Below, piece after piece: positions 9,371 to 19,389 of a stretch of 64,000 nucleotides of DNA (position 1 is the first letter of the stretch; every line of letters starts with the position of its first letter). The stretch is from Thamnaconus septentrionalis. Taxonomy: Eukaryota > Chordata > Actinopteri > Tetraodontiformes > Monacanthidae. The stretch lies in NCBI GenBank assembly GCA_009823395.1, contig CM020515.1, positions 12,284,489 to 12,348,488 of the forward strand, written 5' to 3'. Made by a program: the position numbers and the translations under genes. The notes beneath the pieces were generated by a model. It was not told the DNA's origin. It ran no database searches and was given only the letters and a program-made list of their open reading frames with translations.

Positions 9371-9808
9371 CTTTCATTACTGGAAGCTCAGTGTCGAGAA
9401 AATACAATGTTGCCCTGACCAAAACCAGTGTTGTGTAGCTCAGCTGGTTCATAGTTTCAGGGGAGTTGAACTCTACACACATAGTTTACACACCAGGTAA
9501 GTCCCTTTAAAAACAAACGTGTTTCATTTATTCAGCCACTCCTCACTCTTCGATCAAGCCCATGTTTGGCAGCTTCGGCCGGGCTGACTGGTGTCGGGGC
9601 AGCAGAGTGGACGCGGAGGGTTTCCAGGCCGTTGGCACCCTCAGCCGAGCGGCATTAGCTGGCCGCTCCATCACCATCTGACGTTACGTTAGGGGTCGCC
9701 CGACAGGAGAGACACCCGAGGCAGCGCGCCGTGGTTTCCCCCGCGCTCTGTTTGTTTGGCCTGGCCCAGGCGGGAGGAGACAGAGTGACTGAGAGACAAG
9801 AGGGAGCG

Positions 9809-9835
<27 letters not shown>
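9809..9835. repeat. (GA)n microsatellite
   Basis: About 13 GA units in intron 4. Confidence 0.95.
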
Positions 9836-9839
<4 letters not shown>

Positions 9840-12486
9840 TGCACTGTTCCCCAGAAGCCTGGCAGGGATGAGACGAAAACAAGTCCATCTGTTCAGCATC
9901 AGCAGGAGACACGGCGGCCCAGAGCCCGAGTCTTTATTCCTGCCGTATTTACACTTGGTGCCGAGAGTGTTTGCCGCCGAGCGGCTCTGCTCCTCCGCTC
10001 CGTGTCGCGAGTGTGCGAGACAAGTGCGGCATAAACAGGAACTGTGTGTTTCTGTTTCTGTCTGCGCTGCCTTATGTATCTTGCCAAGTGCTGCCCGCTG
10101 GCACTTTGGCAGGGTTTCCTTCTCGTTTGTTTTCTGCACGTTCAGAAGGGTCACTGAACCGAACTGAAAAAAAAAAAGCCCCAACACTTGAACAGAAGCG
10201 GTGGTGTAATGCACAAAAAAAAAAGGTTTTTTAAATGCTTTTTGGGCCGCGCAGCCACGAGGAAAATGCTCATTGCGGAATAAGTTATGAGGTGGTAACA
10301 AGCGGACCTGCGACGGCTGTTTGTGCCGATGGCGACGATGGAAATATACCCAGTTTCTCTCTTTTTTTTAGCAAACTTTGAAAAGATTTGTTTTGCATCA
10401 GGAGGAAAGAAGGCTGCAGACTGGGCGGCCTCGATATAGAGCAAAAACAATCGCCGTCTGTGCCCTCGTCCGCACTGGCACACAGGTCCTTGGAGGTTTT
10501 CTTTTTTTTTTTTTACCTGCTCCGTCCCTCATTTTAGGACAGTGAGGCTTCAGTGTGGGAGACAGAGGCGCCCTGCAGGGGCGGCAGAGGGGGAACAGGC
10601 TTCACGTTTCAGAAACGCTGACTCACGGCGGCGGAAAAGAGAGCGGACGGCGAAACAAGCCCGGTGCGTCTGCCCGTCTGCGTGCGAGCACGTCCGTCCG
10701 TCTCGTCATCCTCAATGGGAGCTCTGTGCCGGACGGACGGACGGAGGAAAAAAAGGACATTACAAGGTCCGATTCAGCTATTTCTGGAATGTCGTGTTGC
10801 GTGCGCGTCCGTGTCCCCCGCTTGACACCGAGGACTAGAAATGAGCCGGTGGAGACCCTCGGGCGGTGGGCGGGGCTTCAACCATGGGATGGTAGGGGGC
10901 GCCGTATCGCACGGATAAAGGTCATCCATTAGGGCCCCCGCTCGGCTCGGGAGACATTCGCCGCATTGTGCCTCGCTCGGAAACATCGTCCCGTGCCAAG
11001 GCTTTTTTTTTTTCTTTCTTCCCGTTCATCCTCGGAAGGAGCTCATCTGAATAGCGATTCAGTCGGCGCTTCCTTCTCCCTCCTCCGCTTATGAAAAGGC
11101 TAAAAACGTCGTCCCCGTCCGCTCGCCTGCTCGCTCACTCGGGCCCCCGTCTTGTTTTCCTTCAGCTGGCCAACGATTGCGGCGGGGGGGGCGGGGGGGG
11201 CATTCACTGTGTTTCTTTCCATCTCACGCCACTACTCATTTGTCCAAATGTGCCATTATTTATTTATTACCCCCACCCTCCTGCTCCTCTCCCTCCTTCC
11301 CTTATTTTTTTCATGCCATCGACCCTAAAGAGAGAGCCGCTCTGTACGGGCCTGTCCTCGCTCTGCCGGGCTCATAAAAAAAAAGAAAGAGAGAAAGGCA
11401 ACTTAAAAATAGGATGTTGCCTGAGGGCTGAGGAGAGGGACGATCTCAGAGCCCCCCCCACCCCCCTTGTCTCCTTGTTTTCCATTCTAATCCGTTTTTT
11501 TTTTTTATTCCATTTTCCATTTTGTTTGAACTCCCTGTGCAGTTGAGGTTGTCGGGAATGGGCGGCTGAGGTATTGGCTCCAACGATCGGAGCCTTCAGG
11601 ACTCACAGAGCAGAGAGGTCGCTGAATTTCTAATGAATTTCAGTCAGACTCGATCATCTTAGCATTCCTTTAGCCCCCCGCCCCCGCCCCCACGCATCCA
11701 AACCCCCTCAACCCACCTCCCTTTGCACTTTCAGTGACACCATTTTCACTCCCTCTCCCCCTTCCACCCCTCCGACTCCCCCTTTTTTTCACCCCCAAGT
11801 AATTCCCCACAATTTGTCTCATTCCTTGTTTCCTTTCGGTATTCCTTACAGGAGGTATTTTCCAGGGAACGTGTGATCATGTTCTGTTTCCGTCTGAGTT
11901 GCGGCACCAGCCCACAGAGCCCTGTGAGAAATTGGCCCGTTCTCCCGAATCCCGAATCGCTTGTGCAAGACGAATCTCCCCCCCGAAACAAACTCCTTTT
12001 GTCTGCCTTTGATCGGCGATGATACGCACGTCCTCCCCGGTCGGTCGCTTACCGCCGTCAAGGTGTCAGGCCGCGCTCTGGCATTCCTCTGCTCGCTGGT
12101 CTCCACTGTGTGTGTGTGTTTGCGCCTCCCTCTGTTCTCCCCGTGGGGCCGATTTAACAGCCCGTGACAGCGGCAAACAGCGGAGCTGCCACTCACCCTT
12201 TCACTCATTAACTCCGAAGGCGTCTGCGGCACTTCCTCGTTTTGGCAGAACGCAGCCAAAGGCCCCCGGTGCGTAACGGATCCGCTGGCACTGGAGATAC
12301 ACGGGGCCGTGTTGTGAGTTGGATGAAAATCTTTCAAACGGAAAAATTCTCACGTTTCGCTCTCCGGTAATAAGCGTTTACGCTTGGTTCACGCATCAGG
12401 ACGTGGGTCTGTTGTGGGTTTTTTAGGGTTTTGCCCTGAGAGCACAGTCGGTATTGGGAAAGATTAGAACGGGAATAACGCCGAGG

Positions 12487-12516
12487 CGACTGAATCTTAC
12501 ACACAGTGGGCCTTTA
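12487..12516. repeat. End fragment of a dispersed fish repeat
   Basis: The motif TCTTACACACAGTGGGCCTT then TAAG recurs at 51256-51277 (TCTCACACACTGGGCCTTTA then AG). This is the typical terminal motif of a dispersed teleost repeat. Only the end is recognisable here. Confidence 0.4.
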
Positions 12517-14171
12517 AGAATAAATCTACAGTCGTATCATATATCCATTGCTCATCAATGAGCCGTAATCGTCCCTCGCAGTTTCCAATCTGAATCTAAA
12601 GCGTCTGAAAAAGACTGAAAAAAAACTCTACTGAGCTGGGCTACTGAGCTGACCTTTTCTTTTTCGTTTTTTTACTGCCATCACCATGAAGTCTGATGGA
12701 ATCGGTGTGGCGGAATCCCCTGACAGGAGCCTTCATTTTGGTTTTGGTTTCGTGGCTGGAAACACTGATAGTCGGTGAAGCGTATACGTACGTACAGAAG
12801 CATTCTGCGGCGCTCGCACAAGGTCTTCGGTGCACATCTGTGTAAACCCCCCCCCACCACCACCACCTCTCCGCTCCCTTTTAAGAGAAAAAGACGTCTC
12901 TCTATATGAGTGTGTGTGTGGGTTTCGGGGTAGCGCGGGGGTCAGAGCGATGCTAAGTAAACTCCCCCACGGCAGCGGCGGGCCGTTTTTTTTTTCTTTT
13001 GGCGCTAACGCGGCAGCGAGGAGGAAGACAGACGGCCGCAGCCGCAGAGTAATGAAGTGTTGATGGCCGCCGGATCAAAGTGGAGGCTGACAGAGGCCAG
13101 GCGGATGTAACCGCAGCGCTGAGTGTGGGGCTCCACACATCTCGTCGCACAGGGACCCCCGGGCCTCGACCCCGACACACACATGCTAGCGGCTACCTGG
13201 GAGCCGCAGCGTCGCTGCTAGCGCACCGGCGCGACTCTTCGCGGCCGTTTTCATAAAAATGAGGACGGTGATGGCGATACAGTGAGCGTGATTTATTACA
13301 GTGTGAGGGCTCCCGTGGATTACGTCGGGGGAGTGGGAGCGAGGGGGCCTCCCTCCCTCGCTCTCTCTCCCTCTCGCTCGCTCGCACTCCGTTTGAAGTC
13401 CCATTGCAGCTGTGAATTATTTTCCCCTTTGATTCGCTCGCTTTCTTACAAGATGAAGAAGGGTTACAGAGTCCGTGTGCGCACATTCGTGTGTGTATGT
13501 GTGTGTGTGCACTGCAGGAGGTTGCACACAGGGTCAGAGACCATGGGAGCGTCCCGTCCAAGCCAGGAGCCGGAGAGCTCGGCTACCGCCGCGCCAGCTG
13601 GAACGCATCAGCGCGAGCGGGAAAAGTCGCACTCGGCTCCGAAACCGTATTTCACTTTTGGTTTTTCTTTTTTTGCTCTTTTGTCTCGTCTCTCGTCGTT
13701 CCCTCGTCCTCCCCACCCTGTCGCGTCGATCAAGCGCCCCCTCCCTTCCACTGTCCAGCTCCTGTAACGTCTCCCGCCTCTCTCATTTTACACCCATGCC
13801 ACTCTCGGCCTCTTCTTGTCTCTCTCATTAGCGGCCGTATTTACTTTCCCTGCCGCCGCCACCGCAGGTGCTCAGTAATCTGCGACTCCCCGGCGATGAC
13901 AGATCGCACCGCCCGTCTCCGTCCGTTGTCCCCCGATAGCGTGGCGGTTGATCGCTGACACACGGCGGTGGGAGCCGTGACGCACCCTCCTGGCACCGCA
14001 GGCCCGTGAGCAATGCGATAAACGGCTCCACTTCCTGCCTTCCCCTCCCCCCGCGGCGACACGAGAACATTTTGACCATAGAGCGGCGTTGAGTCACTTG
14101 GCAGCGGCAGGTCGATGTTTTGTCTGCGGCTGTCCCCGTCCCTTTTTTTTTTCCTTCTTCTTCTTTATTTT

Positions 14172-14345
14172 AGTTCCTGACTCCAGTGGAGCAGCGTGGC
14201 ATAATTATTGTCATTCATGTTTTTTTATTTCTTCCCGAAAAACTCCCTAGATGTCCCAAAAAGCTAACCAGAGAGAGTTCTCAGTGTCCTCTGTGACATC
14301 ACAAAGGGATTGTTTCCAGAGCTGGCTAATTTAGCATCACTTGCT
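14172..14345. repeat. Possible dispersed repeat related to 26265-26345
   Basis: TCCAGTGGAGCAGC (14181-14194) recurs at 26281-26294 with similar following text (loosely CATTGTTATC, AAAACT and TCCC-type blocks). GTGACATCACAAAGGG (14292-14307) resembles sequences near 15440 and 2827. The dispersed family is supported by these internal matches only. Confidence 0.4.
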
Positions 14346-15257
14346 TGAAAAACAGAGCGAGGAAAGGAAGGAAAGATGAGCCTTTCTTGTGTTTTTAGAT
14401 TAATAAAAATTGCATGTAGGAGCTTTAATTATTATTTTTTTCCCTGTTTGCTTTCAGTAGACAGGAGGATTTTTTTTTTTTACATTTCTTGTAGCATCTC
14501 AGCCGAAGCGTCTCATCTTCCCTCCGTCCCCTCTGCCCAGCTTCCTTCCTGACAAATGGCTCGCTGCTGACTTTCCACTCTCCTTCATCCCTTCAAAACA
14601 CCCACATACTGTACATTTTTGTTTATTTTCACTACGAATTCTGTCCCCGGTCCAGTTCGCCATGGCCCGCGGTGCACACATCCACATCCCCATCGCTGTG
14701 TTTTGCTTGGACGGCTCGCACGAAAAAAAAAAACAAAAAAACTTTCCCCTCCGTCTCCCATCAGCGCTCAGGGAATTCCCAATTAGCCCGCCGCCGCAAA
14801 CCCGGCTTCGCACGGAGTGGCCGCGGCGACACCGAGGACGAACCAATGCGGGGGGGTGCGCTTCCCAGAGCACCCACCCACCCCACCCCACCCCATCACC
14901 CCGCCCCACCCCTCCTCCTCCGCCTCACCCCTGCCTCACCCTAACCCTGCGGATCAGATATCATTCCACAGCCGCTCCGGGGACTCTTTCTCAGGGCCCG
15001 GGCTTTTCTAAGGAGTTAAGAGCAGTTTGATTTATACAAAGAAAGTGTGGGGCCCCCTCGCCGTGGCATGGGGGTCTCCCTCTGATGTATGTTTTATGTG
15101 GGAAGTCATTGACTCTCCGCCGTAACGGAAGCCAGTTTTCTTTGGCCTGAGACGAAGAGGTGTCTAAAAATGGAGGGGATGGGAAGAACAAACATGAAAT
15201 GCAAAGTGGAAAAAGAAAAAAAGACAAAATCGAGGAGGAGGGGAGACGGCCACTCCT

Positions 15258-15281
15258 GAGAGAGAGAGAGAGAGAGAGAGT
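15258..15281. repeat. (GA)n microsatellite
   Basis: About 12 GA units in intron 4, immediately before a repeat-like stretch (15281-15480). Confidence 0.95.
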
Positions 15282-15891
15282 GTTTAACTGTTTATTTAGC
15301 CCTCTGTTTTCAGCCTCCTCCTGCAACATGGCTCCATGTCCCACATGCTTGTAAGGAGACAAAAACAAGGAAGCCGTGAGTCAATGTCTGAGAAACCAGA
15401 GCAAACGTGTGCATCTCTCAGCACTGTTAGTGTACTTTGTGACATCACAGGGGGCTGATTTACAAAACTGTGTGACTCAGACTGACTTTCTGGGTAGCAA
15501 GCACGCAAAAAAAAAAGTACAGGATGGACTTTTCTCACTTCTGGAGAGTTCAACGAGAGGCTTGGGACGGCAGTTTTATTGTTCAAGAAAAACACTGATG
15601 AGGTGATTTTTTTTTTTTTTTTAACATCATTGGGGACCTTAAAGATTTCCATATGCTCAACACAAAAAAAAAAAAAATTGGGGGAAGCATATGTGCAATT
15701 TTTGTTGACGGCGGCCAACCCTCCCTCACTGCTCCTCCTCCAGTCCTGCCTGCATTTCCTGCCCTAAATTTCTGTTGAGAGTCGCCGGGAAACTAAATGT
15801 TAATAGGTAACACATGAATGTCATCTCATGCGAGTCACGATCACGGTCGGCCCCTCCTCCCCCACCCTCCTTAAAGGACCCCCTTCTGTTT

Positions 15892-15894
<3 letters not shown>

Positions 15895-15930
<36 letters not shown>
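15895..15930. repeat. (CA)18 microsatellite
   Basis: A pure CA array in intron 4. Confidence 0.96.
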
Positions 15931-15932
<2 letters not shown>

Positions 15933-16213
15933 GCCTAATGAGAGTGATGGTCAACCTATCTGCTCTCCGTTCTTTCCTGCTTCGGCCCCTTTCTCTCTAT
16001 CTGTGAGGGCCAGATAACAGCGCACGCACCCAGACACCATTGTCCTCTGTTTGCTGAGCGCATACCTCTCGCTGATTGCTTATCCTCCTCTTCCACCCTC
16101 TCTCTTTCCCTCCATCCCTCCGTCGCAGAGGCCTGGAGGAGGCTCCTCGGCCAACCCAACCTGTGCCTCTGACACGCAGCAGCAGCTGCAGCTGCATCAG
16201 TGTCGGCAGTGGC

Positions 16214-16745
16214 CAGTGTTGGGCAGTAACGTTGTAATTACATAATTTAATTACAAAATAAAGATAATTATGATCAGTTACGCGACACGGTGGCGCAGTG
16301 GTTAGCGCTGCCGCCTCACAGCAAGAAGGTCGTGGGTTCGATTCCGGGGCCCGGGCCTGTGACCTTTCTGTGTGGAGTTTGCATGTTCTCCCTGTGTCTG
16401 CGTGGGTTCTCTCCGGGTTCTCCGGCTTCCTCCCACAGTCCAAAAACATGCATGTGAGGTCAATTGAATATTCTAAATTGCCCATAGGTGTGCATGTGAG
16501 TGTGAATGGTTGTTTGTCTCTACGTGGCCCTGCGATGAACTGGCGACTTGTCCAGGGTGTACCCTGCCTTCGCCCTAAGACAGCTGGGATAGGCTCCAGC
16601 AGACCCCCGTGACCCTAAATAGGAATAAGCGGGTATAGAAGATGAATGAATGAATGATCAGTTACATTGCTGAAAACAATGTTCAATTAAATTACAGTTA
16701 CTTGGGGAATTATTCATGATTACAATTTTAATCACATCAGACCAA
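16214..16745. mobile_element. Older TGTTGGGCAGTAACG-type repeat hosting a SINE
   Basis: It starts with CAGTGTTGGGCAGTAACG, a terminal sequence type common among teleost DNA-transposon relics. It continues with ATTACA/TTAAATTA-rich sequence on both sides of the SINE at 16282-16653. Removing the SINE and one copy of the duplicated 12-mer gives a continuous AT-rich element. The right end is unclear and may extend to about 17068. Confidence 0.45.
16282..16653 (+). mobile_element. tRNA-derived SINE, 372 bp, with target duplication
   Basis: The left part has an A-box-like TGGCGCAGTGGTTAGC (16291-16306) and a perfect B box GGTTCGATTCC (16335-16345), the internal RNA polymerase III promoter of a tRNA-type SINE. 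The body holds the widely dispersed fish segments TGTGTGGAGTTTGCATGTTC and CAGCTGGGATAGGCTCCAGC, and it ends in a GAATGAATGA tail. ATGATCAGTTAC stands directly on both sides (16270-16281 and 16654-16665), a 12-bp target-site duplication, so the copy is intact. A decayed relative lies at 59170-59458. Confidence 0.9.
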
Positions 16746-17069
16746 TTTTTACAAAACTGACTGTCAAATAATTTTATTGATGTCGCTTTGCACAATTCCT
16801 CGTGCACTGGCTTTTGAGTTTGATACTATTCTGATGCTTCTGATTGGTTCTCCTGTCATGTTCGCAATTGTGGCACCCTGCCACTCACCTGCCAGTTGAG
16901 TCGTATCTCTTGTAGTGACTTGGAAGTTGCAGCAACAACAATTTATTCAGAGAAAAGTCCTCAAAATGCAGTCAAGTGCAGTCAGTTCCATTACTTTGAT
17001 AAATTAATTGAAATAGTTGCGCTACTATTACATTTTCAATAGGGTAACCAATGACATTTGCAAAGTAAT

Positions 17070-17142
17070 CCTCCCTCCCTCCTGCCCGGTGTTTTGCGCC
17101 CCCCCAGATGTGACTCTGCGCCACCCACTTTGAGAAACACTG
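17070..17142. mobile_element. hAT-like MITE fragment (right end)
   Basis: Nearly identical to the right end of the 404-bp element at 26790: CCCGGTGTTTTGC, then GTGACTCTGCGCCACCCACT and TTTGAGAAACACTG. Only the last 70 or so bases are present. Confidence 0.75.
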
Positions 17143-17302
17143 GGCTACAGCATTGTTTTGTCAGACGGTGGGGTCGGTGTGACTGATCCGCCCCGCCGAG
17201 CGCCGACCTTGGCGGCGCCACCACAGCAACGGAAAAAGAAAACGTCTATTTTTTCACTCTCTTTCCCCTCTGCTGAAGTTTTCTGTTCATAACACCGGAG
17301 TG

Positions 17303-17350
17303 TGGGGGGCGGGGGGGCGGGGGGGGGGATGGTGGTGGTGGTCGGGGGGG
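17303..17350 (+). repeat. G-rich tract
   Basis: Several runs of six to ten G separated by one to a few bases, then GGT repeats and another G7 run. It has clear G-quadruplex potential on the + strand. Confidence 0.9.
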
Positions 17351-17423
17351 ATTGTCGGTCAATATCCTCTCTTGTGGCGGCCGACCGCTGAGATAGGTGA
17401 GGCAGGAGATATTGTTTCCATCT

Positions 17424-17466
17424 GCCCCCCCCCCCCAACCCCCGACCCCCACCCCACCCCACCCCC
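17424..17466 (+). repeat. C-rich tract
   Basis: A C14 run followed by CCCCC/CCCC blocks with A or G spacers, about 75 bases from the G-rich tract. The two are roughly complementary in composition. Confidence 0.9.
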
Positions 17467-17560
17467 AGGGGGCCCCTCGGTGATGCTGGATGGGGAGAGG
17501 CTAGCGGCCCCGAGGCCGGCGGCCCTTTGGCACTCAGATCAGAGGGGAGAGAAACACATT

Positions 17561-17578
17561 GCCGCCGCCGCCGCCGCC
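17561..17578. repeat. (GCC)6 repeat
   Basis: Six GCC units in intron 4. Confidence 0.9.
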
Positions 17579-17996
17579 TTACTTCAGGAGTTACACAACA
17601 AGATCATCATAACCTCGGCGCAACCCTTTATATTCAGCTTTCATCTAAGCTTTAATCAACACGGCCTATTCATAACCCTCGGAGGACTGGCCCTTTTCAT
17701 AACCGGCTGCCGGGTGGGAAGTGGAGTTCAGGCCTGTTGTGTTTAACACAGAGAGAGTTTGCCGTGCTGAAGGTTAGAAATCCGTGCGTGCATGCGTGCG
17801 TCTCACACCTAACCGTGTAAACTGTTTGTCTCGGGGTTTTTTTACCCCTCCCCGCACGTTAGGCAACACTTTCTCTCAGCTTTGAAGACGTACAAATGCG
17901 GTTTCATAAAAACCAGCGTGCGTGTTCCAACAAGGGCCCACGACTTTAGGTGTGTTTGTGTGTGTCTGTCTGCATGTGGATGCTCCAGGCTTGAAG

Positions 17997-18043
17997 TGCT
18001 GGTGCTGCTGCTGGTGGTGGTGGTGCTGGTGCTGGTGGTGGTG
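17997..18043. repeat. Imperfect GCT/GGT trinucleotide repeat
   Basis: A mixture of GCT and GGT units with short blocks of each, about 370 bases before exon 5. Confidence 0.85.
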
Positions 18044-18416
18044 GAGGGCGGCTCTCTCCAGTGCCTCTCTTCTCATGCCAGGGTAAACTTTCCCCCCGGG
18101 GCCTCAGGGGTGTTCGCACCACCAACCCTCCACCGCCTCCCTGGCATTGTTTGACGGGGTGATTCTGTATTTACACACCTGATCAACAGCGTGCAGAGCC
18201 AGATCAGACTGGGAGGAATGCCACCGTCGCACTTCAAACACGGCGGGAGGGAAGCCGATGCAATGTTTTTTTTTGTTTTGTTTTGGGTTTTTTTTGCGCA
18301 GATCGACGTGTGAAAGACTCATCAGTCACAGCGCTGCGCCCCTCACTGCGCCTCACTGCCGCTGCAGCAGCGAAGCCGACTGACTCCTCCGCCTCGTCCC
18401 TTTTCTTCTCTTCCAG

Positions 18417-18543
18417 GTAGCCAAGGTGGAGTACGTGAGGAGGCGGCCCAAGCTGAAAGAGGTCTTTGTGCGGTTAGAAGACCACCTGGAGTGCGTGTGC
18501 ACGTCGCAGCATCAAGCGGCGGAGACCTCGGAAGCAGAAACAG
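18417..18543 (+). CDS. pdgfa: pdgfa coding exon 5: C-terminal part of the growth-factor domain
   Basis: This 127-nt exon encodes residues 180-221 and the first base of codon 222. It begins VAKVEYVRRRPKLKEV, matching human VAKVEYVRKKPKLKEV, and carries the last two knot cysteines in LECVC (C205, C207). The end (residues 208-221, rich in Ser, Glu and Ala) diverges from the human TSLNPDYREEDT tail, which is variable in the family. The donor GTAAAA at 18544 runs into a long A tract. Phase 1 out fits both alternative 3' exons, so it can splice to exon 6 (long form) or exon 7 (short form). Confidence 0.97.
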
Positions 18544-19315
18544 GTAAAAAAAAAAAAAAAAAAACGAGTTCCCGGAACGCATGATTGCTCACTGTTGCAG
18601 TCTGTTCGTTCGCTTGTGCATTAACCGTTAAAGACCGAAGGCGCCCTTAGAGTAGAAGATGCAGATTTAAAATCTGCATCTTTGCCCAACTCTGAGTTGG
18701 GTAAAAGTTGCATCTGGTAGATATGGAAAGAACCATCTGAATGAGCTAAAAAAAGGAAAGAAAAGGGGGATTGAAACCTCTGCTGCAGGTGTGACGGCCG
18801 AGTTCCAGCGTCTCTGCACCGTCGCCGTGCTTGCCTTCCATCATCCGCTGCTTTCCCTCTTTTATCTTTCCCTCCTCTCTGCTGGCTTTGCACTGGGTGA
18901 CCTTTTTCTCTGGCTGCTCACCAAACAAGACAGACACGCCTGCTGCAGCGAAACTCTAGAGGCTCTCTATAAGTGCCTCGTGAGGCCGGAGCACGCGAGT
19001 GTGTGTGTGTGTGCGTGCGTGCGTGCGTGTGTGTGTGTGCGTTCAAAAGCGTATGCATGGGGCGTCCAAAGGCTGCATGACAGCAGGTAAATCAGCCAGC
19101 GCCTTGATGTGAAGCCTTTCTCTCCCCTGCGAGCAGATAAGCGCTATGATGTGCGCTGATAAGGCATCTGAAGTATTTATAGCGTGTCGTATCTCCTTCT
19201 CGCCCGCCTGCTTCTGTCCCGGGGGGCCGCCGCGCCTCAACTCTGCCTCGCTTCTCCTCTCTCTCTCTTTTTTTTTTTAACACTCCCCCTTCCTGTCCCA
19301 ACTTTGTGTTTTCAG
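18544..19315 (+). other. pdgfa intron 5
   Basis: This 772-nt intron starts with an A run right behind the donor and ends in a T-rich tract and TTTTCAG. It contains two neighbouring perfect palindromes (18658-18680 and 18685-18701) and GT-rich simple sequence (18999-19040). No exon is seen. As it precedes the alternatively spliced exon, its structure may bear on isoform choice. Confidence 0.75.
18658..18701. other. Pair of adjacent perfect palindromes in intron 5
   Basis: GATGCAGATTT and AAATCTGCATC are perfect 11-base arms around a single A (18658-18680). Four bases on, CCCAACTC and GAGTTGGG are perfect 8-base arms around a single T (18685-18701). A further TGCATCT follows near 18710. The arms are exact; the function is unknown. 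Confidence 0.9.
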
Positions 19316-19389
19316 GCCACCGTAGGGCCAAGGGTAAAAAAAGGAAACCTAAAAAGCTCAGGTCCAGCAAGGATTTATTGGCAACGTAA
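19316..19389 (+). CDS. pdgfa: pdgfa alternative exon 6: basic retention motif, long-isoform end
   Basis: Read in phase from exon 5, this segment adds residues 222-245 and stops at TAA 19387-19389. The tail opens GHRRAKGKKRKPKKL, clearly equivalent to the human long-isoform tail GRPRESGKKRKRKRLKPT. In mammals this basic tail binds heparan sulfate and keeps PDGF-A at the cell surface or matrix. Here it continues past the basic block with RSSKDLLAT, longer than the human tail. The acceptor is TTTTCAG (19309-19315). The exon probably extends as 3' UTR to a donor-like CAG|GTAGGA at 19441/19442, giving a cassette of about 126 nt, but that end is less certain. Confidence 0.9.

Larger units (their letters stand above)
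8667..18416 (+). other. pdgfa intron 4
   Basis: This 9.75-kb intron is the largest in the gene. It contains a CA microsatellite just after the donor, a 282-bp MITE (8796-9077) with diverged duplicated sequence around it, many short homopolymers, GA and CA arrays, and a tRNA-derived SINE nested in an older repeat (16214-16745). A fragment of a hAT-type MITE lies at 17070-17142, followed by paired G-rich and C-rich tracts (17303-17466). CpG-rich unique stretches (for example 9540-11120 and 12960-14060) have no recognisable exon. The acceptor is CTCTTCCAG at 18408-18416. Confidence 0.75.

Noticed and set aside
9434..9480. tRNA-like A-box text TAGCTCAGCTGG
   Set aside because: There is no matching B box or cloverleaf; GGAGTTGAACTCTA is only weakly similar. 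At most an old tRNA-derived scrap.
11576..11594. Short inverted repeat GGCTCC/GGAGCC as a structured RNA
   Set aside because: The arms are only six bases around a seven-base loop; such hairpins are expected by chance in 64 kb.
14936..14950. Telomere-like CACCCTAACCCT
   Set aside because: Little more than one CCCTAA unit in a C-rich stretch; no array, so chance is enough.
16298..16612. 104-codon open frame
   Set aside because: It lies entirely within the tRNA-derived SINE and is not a gene.
18544..18564. Long A run after the exon 5 donor as a retroposed poly(A) tail
   Set aside because: There is no inserted sequence or target duplication next to it, and similar A/T runs are scattered through the whole window.
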